Shown here: positions 56,358 through 64,000 of the stretch, piece after piece | Layout of the letters: each line of letters opens with the position of its first letter | How positions within the stretch are numbered: position 1 is the stretch's first letter | Source: Burkholderia sp. WSM2230 | GTDB lineage: Bacteria; Pseudomonadota; Gammaproteobacteria; Burkholderiales; Burkholderiaceae | Assembly (NCBI RefSeq): GCF_000472445.1 | Contig: NZ_AXAJ01000006.1 | Span: 157 to 64,156, forward strand | Direction of reading: 5' to 3' | DNA: 64,000 bases | The notes under the pieces: model-generated | Seen by the model: only the letters and a program-made list of their open reading frames with translations | Databases searched by the model: none | What the model was told of the DNA's origin: nothing | Position numbers and translations under genes: made by a program

Positions 56358-57356
56358 TTAGATCAGCTTCACGAGCTGCTTGCCGAAGTTCTTGCCCTTG
56401 AGCAACCCGATGAACGCCTCCGGCGCGGCATCGAGCCCTTCCGCGATGGTCTCGCGATACTGCAGCCTGTTCTGCGCGACGAGCGTGCCGAGCTGCTTGA
56501 GCGCTTCGGGCCACACGTCCATGTGCTCGGTCACGATGAAACCTTGCACCAGCAGGCGCTGCGTCAGTATCAGCGACGGATGCTTGAGCGGCACCGGCTG
56601 GCCGTCGTAGCCCGCGATGTATCCGCATACCGCGATGCGGCCGAACGGATTCATGCGCGCGAGCGTCGCGTCGAGCACCTCGCCGCCGACGTTCTCGAAG
56701 CAACCGTCAATGCCGTTGGGCGTCGCCGCCTTGAGGTCCTGATACAGGTTGCCGGCCTTGTAGTCGACGCACGCGTCGAAGCCGAGCGTCTCCACCACAT
56801 AACGGCACTTTTGCGCGCCGCCCGCAATGCCCACCGCACGCGCGCCGGCCAGCTTCGCCAGTTGGCCGACCACGCTGCCTACCGCGCCGCTTGCCGCGCT
56901 GACCACGACGGTCTCGCCCGCCTTCGGCGCGATGATGCGGTTCAGTCCGTACCACGCGGTGACGCCCGGCATGCCGACAGGGCCAAGATAGGCCGACAGC
57001 GGCACGTGCGTGTCATCCACTTTCTGCACGCCCTCGCCGTTCGACGTGCCGTATTCCTGCCAGCCGAACGTCGCGACTACCTTATCGCCGACGGCGAACT
57101 TCGGGTTCTTCGAGTCGATCACTTCGCCGACCGTGCCGCCGATCATCACTTCGTCGAGCGGCTGCGGCGCCGCGTACGACTTGCTGTCGTTCATGCGGCC
57201 GCGCATGTACGGATCAAGCGACAGGTAGTGATTGCGCACGCGCACCTCGCCCTCGGCAAGCGGCCCGAGCGGCGTTTCGACGAGGCGGAAGTTGTCGGCG
57301 GTGGCGGCGCCTTGCGGACGCGAAGCCAGCACGAACTGGCGGTTGATCTGTGGCAT
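56358..57356 (-). CDS. NADPH-dependent MDR reductase (CurA/leukotriene-B4-dehydrogenase-like)
   Basis: A 332-residue zinc-free medium-chain reductase. It has NRQFVLASRPQG at the start and YLSLDPYMRGRM near residue 45. The nucleotide motif is AASGAVGSVVGQLAK near 155, and GYIAGYD follows near residue 245. These mark the double-bond reductase branch (CurA type), which reduces alpha,beta-unsaturated carbonyls. The ~165-base gap to the SDR contains loosely repeated GATGAGC/CACTGAGC words and no gene. Confidence 0.88.
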   Translation of the reverse strand: MPQINRQFVLASRPQGAATADNFRLVETPLGPLAEGEVRVRNHYLSLDPYMRGRMNDSKSYAAPQPLDEVMIGGTVGEVIDSKNPKFAVGDKVVATFGWQEYGTSNGEGVQKVDDTHVPLSAYLGPVGMPGVTAWYGLNRIIAPKAGETVVVSAASGAVGSVVGQLAKLAGARAVGIAGGAQKCRYVVETLGFDACVDYKAGNLYQDLKAATPNGIDGCFENVGGEVLDATLARMNPFGRIAVCGYIAGYDGQPVPLKHPSLILTQRLLVQGFIVTEHMDVWPEALKQLGTLVAQNRLQYRETIAEGLDAAPEAFIGLLKGKNFGKQLVKLI

Positions 57357-57491
57357 GTCGATCGTCTCCTTGGGTGGCGGATGGGCCGAATGTGCTGATT
57401 GTGCCGAGGGCGCGGTGAACGCATGCGCGCAGCGCGTACTTCGAGAAACGCGTGCGCAAACGCCGTACGCCTCGCACGCATTCCGGTTCGC

Positions 57492-57977
57492 TCAACCGTC
57501 GCCAGGACCGGGTTTCGCCGACGGGTCGCTGCGCAAGCGCTGGCGCGTCACATCGCGGCCCACGGCGAGCCGGCGCATATATTTGAAAGTGCCGAGCGCC
57601 TTGGCGACGAAGTGTCCCTCGCTGTCGCGGATCTCGCCTTCGCAATACGCCATTGTGGTCGAACGGTGCAGCACGCGGGCGGTCGCGCGCAACTCGCCGC
57701 GGCCCGGCTGCATGAAGTTGACCTTCATTTCCACGGTGACCACGCCGACGCCGTCGCCCGCGAGACTACGCGCGGCTATCGCGAGTGCGACGTCGGCCAG
57801 CGTCATCGTGACGCCGCCGTGCGCGACGTCCCACGTATTCATATGCTCGGGCAACAGGGGCAGCACCACTTCGCTGGCGCCGTCCGTGGCCGACACGAGT
57901 TGCGCGCCAAGCCGGTCGACGAAGGGACTCTCGGGCAGCGACGCAGCGGTTGGAATGGACGAAGATGAATCGGTCAT
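57492..57977 (-). CDS. PaaI-type acyl-CoA thioesterase (hotdog fold)
   Basis: A 161-residue hotdog thioesterase with HMNTWDVAHGGVTMTLADVA near residues 45-64. That segment holds the HGG motif and the acidic catalytic residue. VTVEMKVNFMQP and YCEGEIRD are typical later strands. It stands 135 bases upstream of the MDR gene on the same strand. The substrate could be an aromatic or fatty acyl-CoA, in keeping with the beta-oxidation genes nearby. Confidence 0.85.
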   Translation of the reverse strand: MTDSSSSIPTAASLPESPFVDRLGAQLVSATDGASEVVLPLLPEHMNTWDVAHGGVTMTLADVALAIAARSLAGDGVGVVTVEMKVNFMQPGRGELRATARVLHRSTTMAYCEGEIRDSEGHFVAKALGTFKYMRRLAVGRDVTRQRLRSDPSAKPGPGDG

Positions 57978-58234
57978 TGCGGCTTTTGGTTTTCCTTGTG
58001 CTGACTTGCGAGCGCGGCGACGACGGAGCGCGAATCAACCGTCAATGCCGTGAGCTTCATGCGCGCGCCACGCACCGCGCCTGAAGAGAAGAAATGATAC
58101 CTGCTATGGCGTTTGACGTCGGCGAGTAAGCCAACGGCTCTGATGCCGCGAGCCGTGGCGCTGCGTCAGTGCGAGCGCGTATGCCAGGGCCCTAAGTGCC
58201 TCTTCCCTCTTACGCTGTCACACGCTTTACGCTC

Positions 58235-59767
58235 TCACGCCGCCTGCGTCGACGCGCGCGCCGCCATCGTTGCAGCCAGCCGACCGAGCCTGCGCAGCGC
58301 TTCGTCGGCGAGATCGAGGTCCGTGCTCGGGCAACTAAGACGAATGAAGTGATCGAAGCGGCCCGCGTTCGAAAACACCGTGCCCGGCATTACGCGAATG
58401 CCCTCGTGCAAAGCGGCATCGAAGAAGGCGGCCGACGACACCACGGGCGGCAACTCGACCCAGAAGAAAATGCCGCCTGCAGGCGGCGTGAAGCGCGTGC
58501 CCTCGGGAAAAGACGCACCAAGCACCGCCGACATCCGCTCGCGCTGCAATCTCAACCGGTCCCGCAAGCGCCGCAAATGCCGCTCATACGCGTTGGTCTC
58601 CAGGAACTCCGCGAGCACGACTTGCGACAACTGCTCGTTGTGACGCGACTGCGCGAACTTGAGCATGCCGACACGCGGATGCCAGCGCCCGCCGTTGATC
58701 CAGCCGATTCGCATCCCGGGCGCGAGCGTCTTGTTGAACGACGTGCAATGGATCACGGTGCCGTCGGTGTCCCACGCCTTGAGCGAACGCAGCGGCTGCG
58801 CGCTATCGACGAGTTCGCGATATGGATCGTCCTCGATCAGCGCAATACCCGCCCGTGCGCACAGTTCGACGAGCTTCGCCTTGTGCGAATCGGGCATCAC
58901 GCTGCCGAGCGGGTTCTGCAGGTTCGGTACGACCACCACGGCCTTGATGTCGGGATGCGTGTGCAGGGCGAACTCGAGTGCCTCGATGGCAAGCCCGGTG
59001 CTCGGGCTCGCGGGAATTTCCAGCGCGCGCAGCCCGAGGCTTTCCAGCGCCTGCAACAAGCCGAAGAAGCACGGCGATTCGACGGCGACGGTGTCGCCCG
59101 GTTGCGTGACCGCCCGCAACGCGAGATTGACCGCCTCGATGCCGCCGTGCGTCATGATGATGTCGTCCGCGCCGATCTGGATGCCGGCGTCGAGCGCACG
59201 GCGCGCAATGATCGCGCGCAACGCCGGATCGCCCTGGTCAGGCCCGGCCGCAGTGAGCAGCGTGGGCCGCCGGCGCAACGCGCGGAGCGCCGCTTTCTGC
59301 AACGCGTCGGTTGGATAGAGATCGGGCGAGGCGGTCGCGCCGCCCAGGTTGAACGCGTCCGGATAGCGCTGATATTGCGAGACGATCGCCGAAATAGCCG
59401 AATGAATGCCGACGAACTGCGCGGCGCCGGGCACCGTGGCGAGGTCGGGTTCGGACGCGGCGGGCAAGGCGGCGTTCGGCAAAGCGCGCACGAAATAGCC
59501 GGCGCGCGGCTGCGCCTCGATCAGCGCTTCACGTTCGAGCACGCGGTAACTCTCGGTCGCTGTCGCGAGGCTCACGCGGTGACGCTGCATGAAGGCGCGC
59601 ATGGACGGCATGCGCTCGCCGGGACGCAGCACGCCGTGGTGAATCGCGCGACGGTACTGGGCCGCCAGTTGGCGATAGAGCGGCTCACCCGCCGCGTCGT
59701 TGGGCGGCGCAAGCTGCGTGACGGTGGGCGCTTTGATGTGCGGTCGCATAGGCTCTAGTGTCTGCAT
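58235..59767 (-). CDS. MocR-type transcriptional regulator (GntR HTH + aminotransferase-like domain)
   Basis: About 510 residues. A GntR winged helix (LYRQLAAQYRRAIHHGVLRPGERMPSMRAF is its core, in two parts near 28-60) is joined to a fold-type I aminotransferase-like domain. This contains the PLP lysine segment (CTSFNKTLAPGMRIGW near 365) and EDDPYREL near 330. Such regulators sense PLP or amino compounds and usually control a divergent gene, here the DUF2917 gene. ATG 59767 is one of several possible starts (59749, 59785); none has a strong RBS. Confidence 0.88.
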   Translation of the reverse strand: MQTLEPMRPHIKAPTVTQLAPPNDAAGEPLYRQLAAQYRRAIHHGVLRPGERMPSMRAFMQRHRVSLATATESYRVLEREALIEAQPRAGYFVRALPNAALPAASEPDLATVPGAAQFVGIHSAISAIVSQYQRYPDAFNLGGATASPDLYPTDALQKAALRALRRRPTLLTAAGPDQGDPALRAIIARRALDAGIQIGADDIIMTHGGIEAVNLALRAVTQPGDTVAVESPCFFGLLQALESLGLRALEIPASPSTGLAIEALEFALHTHPDIKAVVVVPNLQNPLGSVMPDSHKAKLVELCARAGIALIEDDPYRELVDSAQPLRSLKAWDTDGTVIHCTSFNKTLAPGMRIGWINGGRWHPRVGMLKFAQSRHNEQLSQVVLAEFLETNAYERHLRRLRDRLRLQRERMSAVLGASFPEGTRFTPPAGGIFFWVELPPVVSSAAFFDAALHEGIRVMPGTVFSNAGRFDHFIRLSCPSTDLDLADEALRRLGRLAATMAARASTQAA

Positions 59768-59775
59768 TGCCGACG

Positions 59776-59793
59776 ATCGGCTCATGAGCCGAT
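59776..59793. promoter_or_regulatory. Perfect 18-bp palindrome near the MocR start
   Basis: ATCGGCTCATGAGCCGAT is fully self-complementary. It lies at the 5' end of the MocR gene, a position suited to autoregulation. Confidence 0.55.
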
Positions 59794-59842
59794 GGTGCGC
59801 ACTCCCCGCGCGTCGCGACAGATACACATGCACTGCATTTGG

Positions 59843-59879
59843 ACCGATACAGCACGCGAAACGGCGATTCTGTACCGGT
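59843..59879. promoter_or_regulatory. Inverted repeat, candidate MocR operator
   Basis: Arms ACCGATACAG (59843-59852) and CTGTACCGGT (59870-59879) pair with one mismatch across 17 bases. The dyad is centred between the divergent MocR and DUF2917 genes, where MocR-type regulators normally bind. Confidence 0.6.
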
Positions 59880-59964
59880 TCAGATGGTGATCGGCTGCGC
59901 CTGTTTTCATGGACGCGCGCGCAATAAGCTGGACGGCATGCAAACGGTAATCCAGGAAACGTTC

Positions 59965-60345
59965 ATGTCAGCTCGCGCCAACACCCATGTGCGCCGCCTC
60001 GCCGCCGGCCAGGTTGCCCTTCACGACTTGCGCGCACGAAGTAGCATCGTCGCCGTCGAAGGCGATCTGCAGCTCGCGTTCCGCGATCATTCGCTCGCAT
60101 GGCTCGGCGATGCGGTGGCCCCGACTTCGATCGTGCTGCGCGAAGGCCAGTGCTTCATAGTGCCGCAAAGCGGCGTCGTGTCGATCAGCGCCTTGCAGCC
60201 AGAGGCGGCGGCTTTCGCGCTGCAAGCGTCGCACATGGCAGCCAGAATGGCAGCGAGAATGGCAGCGAGAGGCGGCGCGCGGCCTGCGCATGTCGCACGC
60301 CGGCTCGCCGCATTTCTGAAGGCGACGCTGCGGCGCGCCGCGTGA
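59965..60345 (+). CDS. DUF2917 family protein
   Basis: A 126-residue protein of the DUF2917 family, with a single small beta-rich domain (IVAVEGDLQLAFRD, VLREGQCFIVPQSGVVSIS). The C-terminal part carries three MAAR-type units coded by a 12-bp repeat (60236-60271). AGGA lies 8 bases before ATG 59965; an ATG at 59938 is less well placed. Its role is unknown. Divergence from the MocR gene suggests it is its target. Confidence 0.78.
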   Translation: MSARANTHVRRLAAGQVALHDLRARSSIVAVEGDLQLAFRDHSLAWLGDAVAPTSIVLREGQCFIVPQSGVVSISALQPEAAAFALQASHMAARMAARMAARGGARPAHVARRLAAFLKATLRRAA

Positions 60346-60423
60346 TGCGTTGTCGCGCGCCCGTCATGGCCCAATATCGCCCGCTACAATGCATGACCTT
60401 ATCCGCTCTTCGAGGTGCCGGTC

Positions 60424-60945
60424 ATGTCCTTCGTCCGCCTGCTGTTCAGCGCGAGCCTGTGCCGCGTCGCCGCGTTATGCGCTGTTGTTACGCTCACAGC
60501 CGGACTCAGCCTCGGACTCGGCGGATGCGCGGGACTGTTCGGCGGCGACCCGTTGCGCGTGAGCGTGGCGGGCATCGAACCGCTCGAAGGCCAAGGTCTC
60601 GAGATGCGCTTTGACATCAAGCTGCGCGTGCAGAATCCGAATGAATCGGCGGTCAGCTTCAACGGCGTGTCGCTCGATCTCGAACTGAACGGCAAGTCGT
60701 TTGCGAGCGGTGTCAGCGATCAGGGCGGCACAGTGCCGCGCTTCGGCGAAACGGTGCTGCATGTCCCGCTGACGGTGCCCGCGTTCGCCGCGGTGCGCCA
60801 GGCGTTCGCATTCGCCGGCGCCGCGCAGTCCGGGCAGGTTCCCTATGTTCTGCGAGGCAAGCTCGCGGGCGGCCCGTTCGGCACCACCCGTTTCGTCGAT
60901 CAGGGCACGCTCAGCCTACCGATGTCCGGCGCCGCGATGCCGTAA
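60424..60945 (+). CDS. LEA type 2/WHy-domain lipoprotein
   Basis: A 173-residue protein with a signal sequence and lipobox (LGLGGC, cysteine near 36). A WHy/LEA_2 domain follows (LRVSVAGIEPLEGQGLEMRF, LRVQNPNESAVSFNGVSLDLE cut in two). The N-P motif in VQNPNE is typical. GAGG lies 8 bases before ATG 60424. Family members are envelope lipoproteins linked to desiccation or stress. Its stop abuts the convergent thiolase stop. Confidence 0.85.
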   Translation: MSFVRLLFSASLCRVAALCAVVTLTAGLSLGLGGCAGLFGGDPLRVSVAGIEPLEGQGLEMRFDIKLRVQNPNESAVSFNGVSLDLELNGKSFASGVSDQGGTVPRFGETVLHVPLTVPAFAAVRQAFAFAGAAQSGQVPYVLRGKLAGGPFGTTRFVDQGTLSLPMSGAAMP

Positions 60946-62124
60946 TCACGCCACTTCGAAAAGACCTGCGGCGCCCTGCCCGCCGCCGATACACATCGTC
61001 ACCACGACGAGCTTCGCGCCGCGCCGCTTGCCTTCGATCAGCGCATGTCCGGCGAGGCGCGCGCCCGACACGCCATACGGATGACCCACCGCGATCGCGC
61101 CGCCGTTCACATTCAACCGCTCGTGGCCGATGCCGAGCTTGTCCGCGCAATACAGCACCTGCACGGCAAACGCCTCGTTCAGTTCCCACAAGTCGATGTC
61201 GTCGACTTTCAGGCCGGCCTGTTTGAGCAGCTTCGGCACCGCGAACACGGGGCCGATGCCCATCTCGTCCGGTTCGCAGCCCGCCACCGCGAAGCCGCGG
61301 AAAATGCCGAGCGGCTGCAGACCTTCGCGCTCGGCGACCTTTGCATTCATCACCACGCAAGCCGACGCGCCGTCCGAAAACTGGCTCGCGTTGCCTGCGG
61401 TAATGACGCCGCCGGGCAGCGCCGTGCGGATCTTCGACACGCCTTCGAGCGTGGTGTCCGCGCGAATGCCCTCGTCGCCGCTCACGGTGACTTCCTTCGT
61501 ATAGAGACGCCCGGTCGCCTTGTCGGCGACGCCCGCGAGCACGGTCAACGGCACGATCTCGTCCTTGAAGCGTCCGGCTTCCAGCGCGGCCGCGGCGCGC
61601 TGCTGTGAGCGCACACCATATTCGTCCTGGCGTTCCTTCGAAATCGCATAGCGTTTCGCGACGTTCTCCGCGGTCTGCAACATCGACCAGTAGATTTCCG
61701 GCTTGTTCTCGCTCAGCCAGCCCTCGGTCATCATGTGGCGGTTCATTTCGTTCTGCACGCACGAGATGGACTCGACGCCGCCCGCGACGAACACGTCGCC
61801 TTCGCCGGCAATCACTCGTTGCGCGGCGAGCGCGATAGTTTGCAATCCCGACGAACAGAAACGGTTCACCGTCATGCCCGGCACGCTGACCGGCAAGCCA
61901 GCGCGCAACGCAATCTGCCGCGCGATGTTCATGCCCGTCGCGCCTTCGGGATTCGCGCAACCCATGATCACGTCCTCGACGCGCGCCGGGTCGAGCTTCG
62001 CGCGCTCGACGACAGCCTTCGTCACGTGGCCGCCGAGCGTTGCGCCGTGGGTCATGTTGAAACCGCCGCGCCACGACTTGGCGAGCCCCGTGCGGGCGGT
62101 CGATACGATTACGGCGTCAGTCAT
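60946..62124 (-). CDS. fadA: Acetyl-CoA acyltransferase (thiolase)
   Basis: A 392-residue thiolase. The nucleophilic cysteine is in [10 protein letters not shown] near residue 90, the histidine in [13 protein letters not shown] near 348, and the second cysteine in CIGGGQG near 378. NEAFAVQ is also present. GHPYG replaces the usual GHPxG, a minor variant. AGGAG precedes ATG 62124. It lies 114 bases downstream of the FadB-like gene, so the two form the beta-oxidation pair; fadA is a functional label rather than proven orthology. Confidence 0.9.
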   Translation of the reverse strand: MTDAVIVSTARTGLAKSWRGGFNMTHGATLGGHVTKAVVERAKLDPARVEDVIMGCANPEGATGMNIARQIALRAGLPVSVPGMTVNRFCSSGLQTIALAAQRVIAGEGDVFVAGGVESISCVQNEMNRHMMTEGWLSENKPEIYWSMLQTAENVAKRYAISKERQDEYGVRSQQRAAAALEAGRFKDEIVPLTVLAGVADKATGRLYTKEVTVSGDEGIRADTTLEGVSKIRTALPGGVITAGNASQFSDGASACVVMNAKVAEREGLQPLGIFRGFAVAGCEPDEMGIGPVFAVPKLLKQAGLKVDDIDLWELNEAFAVQVLYCADKLGIGHERLNVNGGAIAVGHPYGVSGARLAGHALIEGKRRGAKLVVVTMCIGGGQGAAGLFEVA

Positions 62125-62238
62125 GCAAGTCTCCTGCGTGTCAATGTCGACGGTGGCGCACGCGACGATGCGCGGCAATGGCTTGCGTCACCTCAGTGGT
62201 TCGTTCAGTGGTTCAATATGGGCGGCTTATGCGCCCCG

Positions 62239-64000
62239 TCAGCCGTTAAAACCGCGGCCCGTTGCGGCGAGTTGGGCGATGCTCGGGGCGAGTTGCCACG
62301 CTTCGCCATTCGACTGCGCTGCATAGCGGCGTATCGCGCGCTCCACGTTGTATAGACCGATGGTATCCGCGTACAGCATCGGGCCGCCGCGATGGAGCGG
62401 GAAGCCGTAGCCCGTCAGATAGACCATGTCGATGTCCGACGCCTTCGATGCAATGCCTTCTTCCAGAATCTTCGCGCCCTCGTTCACGAGCGCAAACACG
62501 AGACGTTCGACGATCTCCTCGTCGCCGATCTTGCGGCGCTCGGTGCCGGTTTCCTTCGAGTAGGCGACGATCATCTCGTCGACCAGTTTCGACGGATGCG
62601 CGGTGCGGTCGCCCGGCTTGTAGTCGTACCAGCCGCCGCCGGTCTTCTGGCCGAAGCGCCCCGTCTCGCACAGGCGGTCGGCGATCTTCGAGTAGTGCAT
62701 GTCAGGCTGTTCCTGATAGCGGCGCTTGCGGATAGCCCAGCCGATGTCGTTGCCGGCCAGGTCGCTCATGCGGAACGGGCCCATTGCGAAGCCGAATTTC
62801 TCGATGGCGCGGTCCACCTGTGCGGGCAGCGCGCCTTCCTCCAGCATGAAGAGCGCCTGGCGGATGTACTGTTCGATCATCCGGTTGCCGATAAAGCCGT
62901 CGCACACGCCCGACACCACCGCCGTTTTCCTGATCTTCCTGGCGAGCTTCATGACGGTGGCGAGCACGTCTTTCGCGGTCTCCTTGCCGCGCACCACTTC
63001 GAGCAGCTTCATCACATTGGCCGGGCTGAAGAAATGCATGCCGACCACATCTTGCGGACGCTTCGTGAACCCGGCGATCCGGTTCACGTCGAGCGTCGAC
63101 GTATTGGACGCGAGAATCGCACCTGGCCTGGCGATTTCGTCGAGGCGCCGGAACACCTGCTCCTTCACGCCGAGTTCCTCGAACACCGCTTCGACGATCA
63201 GATCCGCGGTCTTCAGGTCGTCATAGGAAAGCGTGGGCGTGATGAGCGCCATGCGCTCCTCCAATGCCTCGGGCTTGAGCTTGCCCTTCTTCACGCTCGC
63301 TTCGTAGTTGTTGCGGATCGTGGCAAGGCCCCGATCGAGCGCTTCCTGCTTCATCTCGAGCAGCGTGACCGGAATGCCCGCGTTGACGAAGTTCATGGCG
63401 ATGCCGCCGCCCATCGTGCCCGCGCCGATCACGGCGACCTGGCGGATCTCGCGCACCGGCGTATCGGCCGGCACATCCGGGATCTTGCTGGCCGCGCGTT
63501 CGCCGAAGAACGCATGGCGCAGCGCGCGGCTCTCGGGCGTTTGCACGAGCGCGGCGAAGCACTCGCGCTCGACTGCGAGGCCCTTGTCGAAGCCGTGTTT
63601 CACGCCGGCGTCCACCGCGTCGATGCATTTGAGCGGCGCGGGAAAATGCTTCGCGACAGCCGCGACGCTATTGCGCGCGAACTGGAGAAAACCCTCGGCG
63701 TTTGGATGCTCGATCTTGCGCTCGCGCACTTTCGGATGCGGGCCTTCTTTTGCCCCCACCTTGCGCGCGAAGGCGAGCGCCGCCGCGGCGAGATCGCCTT
63801 CTACGAGTTCGTCGAAGAGGCCAGAGCCTGCGAGCTTCTGCGAGTCGACAGGCGCGCCGGACACGATCATGTTGAGCGCGGATTCGAGGCCGATGGCGCG
63901 CGGCAGACGCTGCGTGCCGCCCGCGCCCGGCAGAATGCCGAGCTTCACTTCGGGCAACGCGATCTGCGCGCCCGGCGCGGCGACGCGGTACTGCGCGCCG
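62239..64000 (-). CDS. fadB: 3-hydroxyacyl-CoA dehydrogenase / enoyl-CoA hydratase, 5' end beyond the window
   Basis: The 586 visible residues of a multifunctional beta-oxidation enzyme. The hydratase part ends with VKLGILPGAGGTQRLPRA near the window edge. A linker follows, then the dehydrogenase NAD motif VIGAGTMGGGIA, HFFSPANVMKLLEVV (catalytic His) and GFIGNRM. The C-terminal half includes FRMSDLAGNDIGW and GYGFPLHRGGPM. The reading frame is open to base 64000, so the start is missing. The arrangement matches the peroxisomal/FadB-like fused type. Confidence 0.92.
   Translation of the reverse strand, partial: GAQYRVAAPGAQIALPEVKLGILPGAGGTQRLPRAIGLESALNMIVSGAPVDSQKLAGSGLFDELVEGDLAAAALAFARKVGAKEGPHPKVRERKIEHPNAEGFLQFARNSVAAVAKHFPAPLKCIDAVDAGVKHGFDKGLAVERECFAALVQTPESRALRHAFFGERAASKIPDVPADTPVREIRQVAVIGAGTMGGGIAMNFVNAGIPVTLLEMKQEALDRGLATIRNNYEASVKKGKLKPEALEERMALITPTLSYDDLKTADLIVEAVFEELGVKEQVFRRLDEIARPGAILASNTSTLDVNRIAGFTKRPQDVVGMHFFSPANVMKLLEVVRGKETAKDVLATVMKLARKIRKTAVVSGVCDGFIGNRMIEQYIRQALFMLEEGALPAQVDRAIEKFGFAMGPFRMSDLAGNDIGWAIRKRRYQEQPDMHYSKIADRLCETGRFGQKTGGGWYDYKPGDRTAHPSKLVDEMIVAYSKETGTERRKIGDEEIVERLVFALVNEGAKILEEGIASKASDIDMVYLTGYGFPLHRGGPMLYADTIGLYNVERAIRRYAAQSNGEAWQLAPSIAQLAATGRGFNG

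Overview
The window is GC-rich DNA of Burkholderia/Paraburkholderia type (Burkholderiaceae, Betaproteobacteria). The strongest evidence is an apparently complete cepacian-like exopolysaccharide locus (bceA-K plus bceN-T) in the order known from that group. The housekeeping set tmk-holB-tatD, a DUF2917/MocR pair and the codon bias agree. No tRNA, rRNA, CRISPR array, prophage or complete insertion sequence was seen. Genus and gene names rest on protein motifs and gene order read by eye; no database was searched.

Layout. 1-2.1 kb: the 5' end of nirB (assimilatory nitrite reductase) diverges from a siroheme-pathway methyltransferase (cobA). Between them lie two sigma-54-type promoters and two leader RNAs with paired hexaloop hairpins overlapping intrinsic terminators, the architecture bound by ANTAR-domain antiterminators. 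2.2-6.3 kb: a MOSC protein, a GlcG/HbpS-like protein and malate synthase G. 6.4-35 kb: exopolysaccharide locus. The transcription units are galU/bceT (-), a 51-aa membrane ORF (-), bceS (+), bceP-Q-R (-), bceO-SGNH hydrolase-bceN (+), bceB-C-D-E-F-G-H-I-J-K (-) and bceA (+). 35-37 kb: a protein that fuses a transposase-type DNA-binding domain to a long Ala/Pro-rich tail. 37-47.7 kb: a mixed region with YciI, PsiF-like and SYLF proteins, a lone glycosyltransferase, a lone AAA ATPase, trehalose-6-phosphate synthase, an MscS channel, a Rap1a/Tai-type protein and a periplasmic ankyrin protein. 47.7-53.1 kb: tatD, GNAT, holB, tmk and mltG (-) diverging from ygfZ (+). 53.2-64 kb: TANGO2/NRDE protein, esterase, SDR, MDR reductase, thioesterase, MocR regulator divergent from DUF2917, a LEA lipoprotein, thiolase and a truncated FadB-like enzyme.

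How the genes fit together. BceA and BceN supply GDP-mannose and its 4-keto-6-deoxy derivative. BceT and BceC supply UDP-glucose and UDP-glucuronate. BceB primes undecaprenyl phosphate. BceG, H, J, K and the two-domain BceR could add six further sugars, which matches a heptasaccharide. BceQ flips and BceI polymerises the unit. BceE and BceF, with the phosphatase BceD, export it. BceO, BceS and perhaps the SGNH protein decorate it. The nirB/cobA divergon couples nitrite reduction to its siroheme cofactor. The thiolase and FadB-like genes form a fatty-acid beta-oxidation pair.
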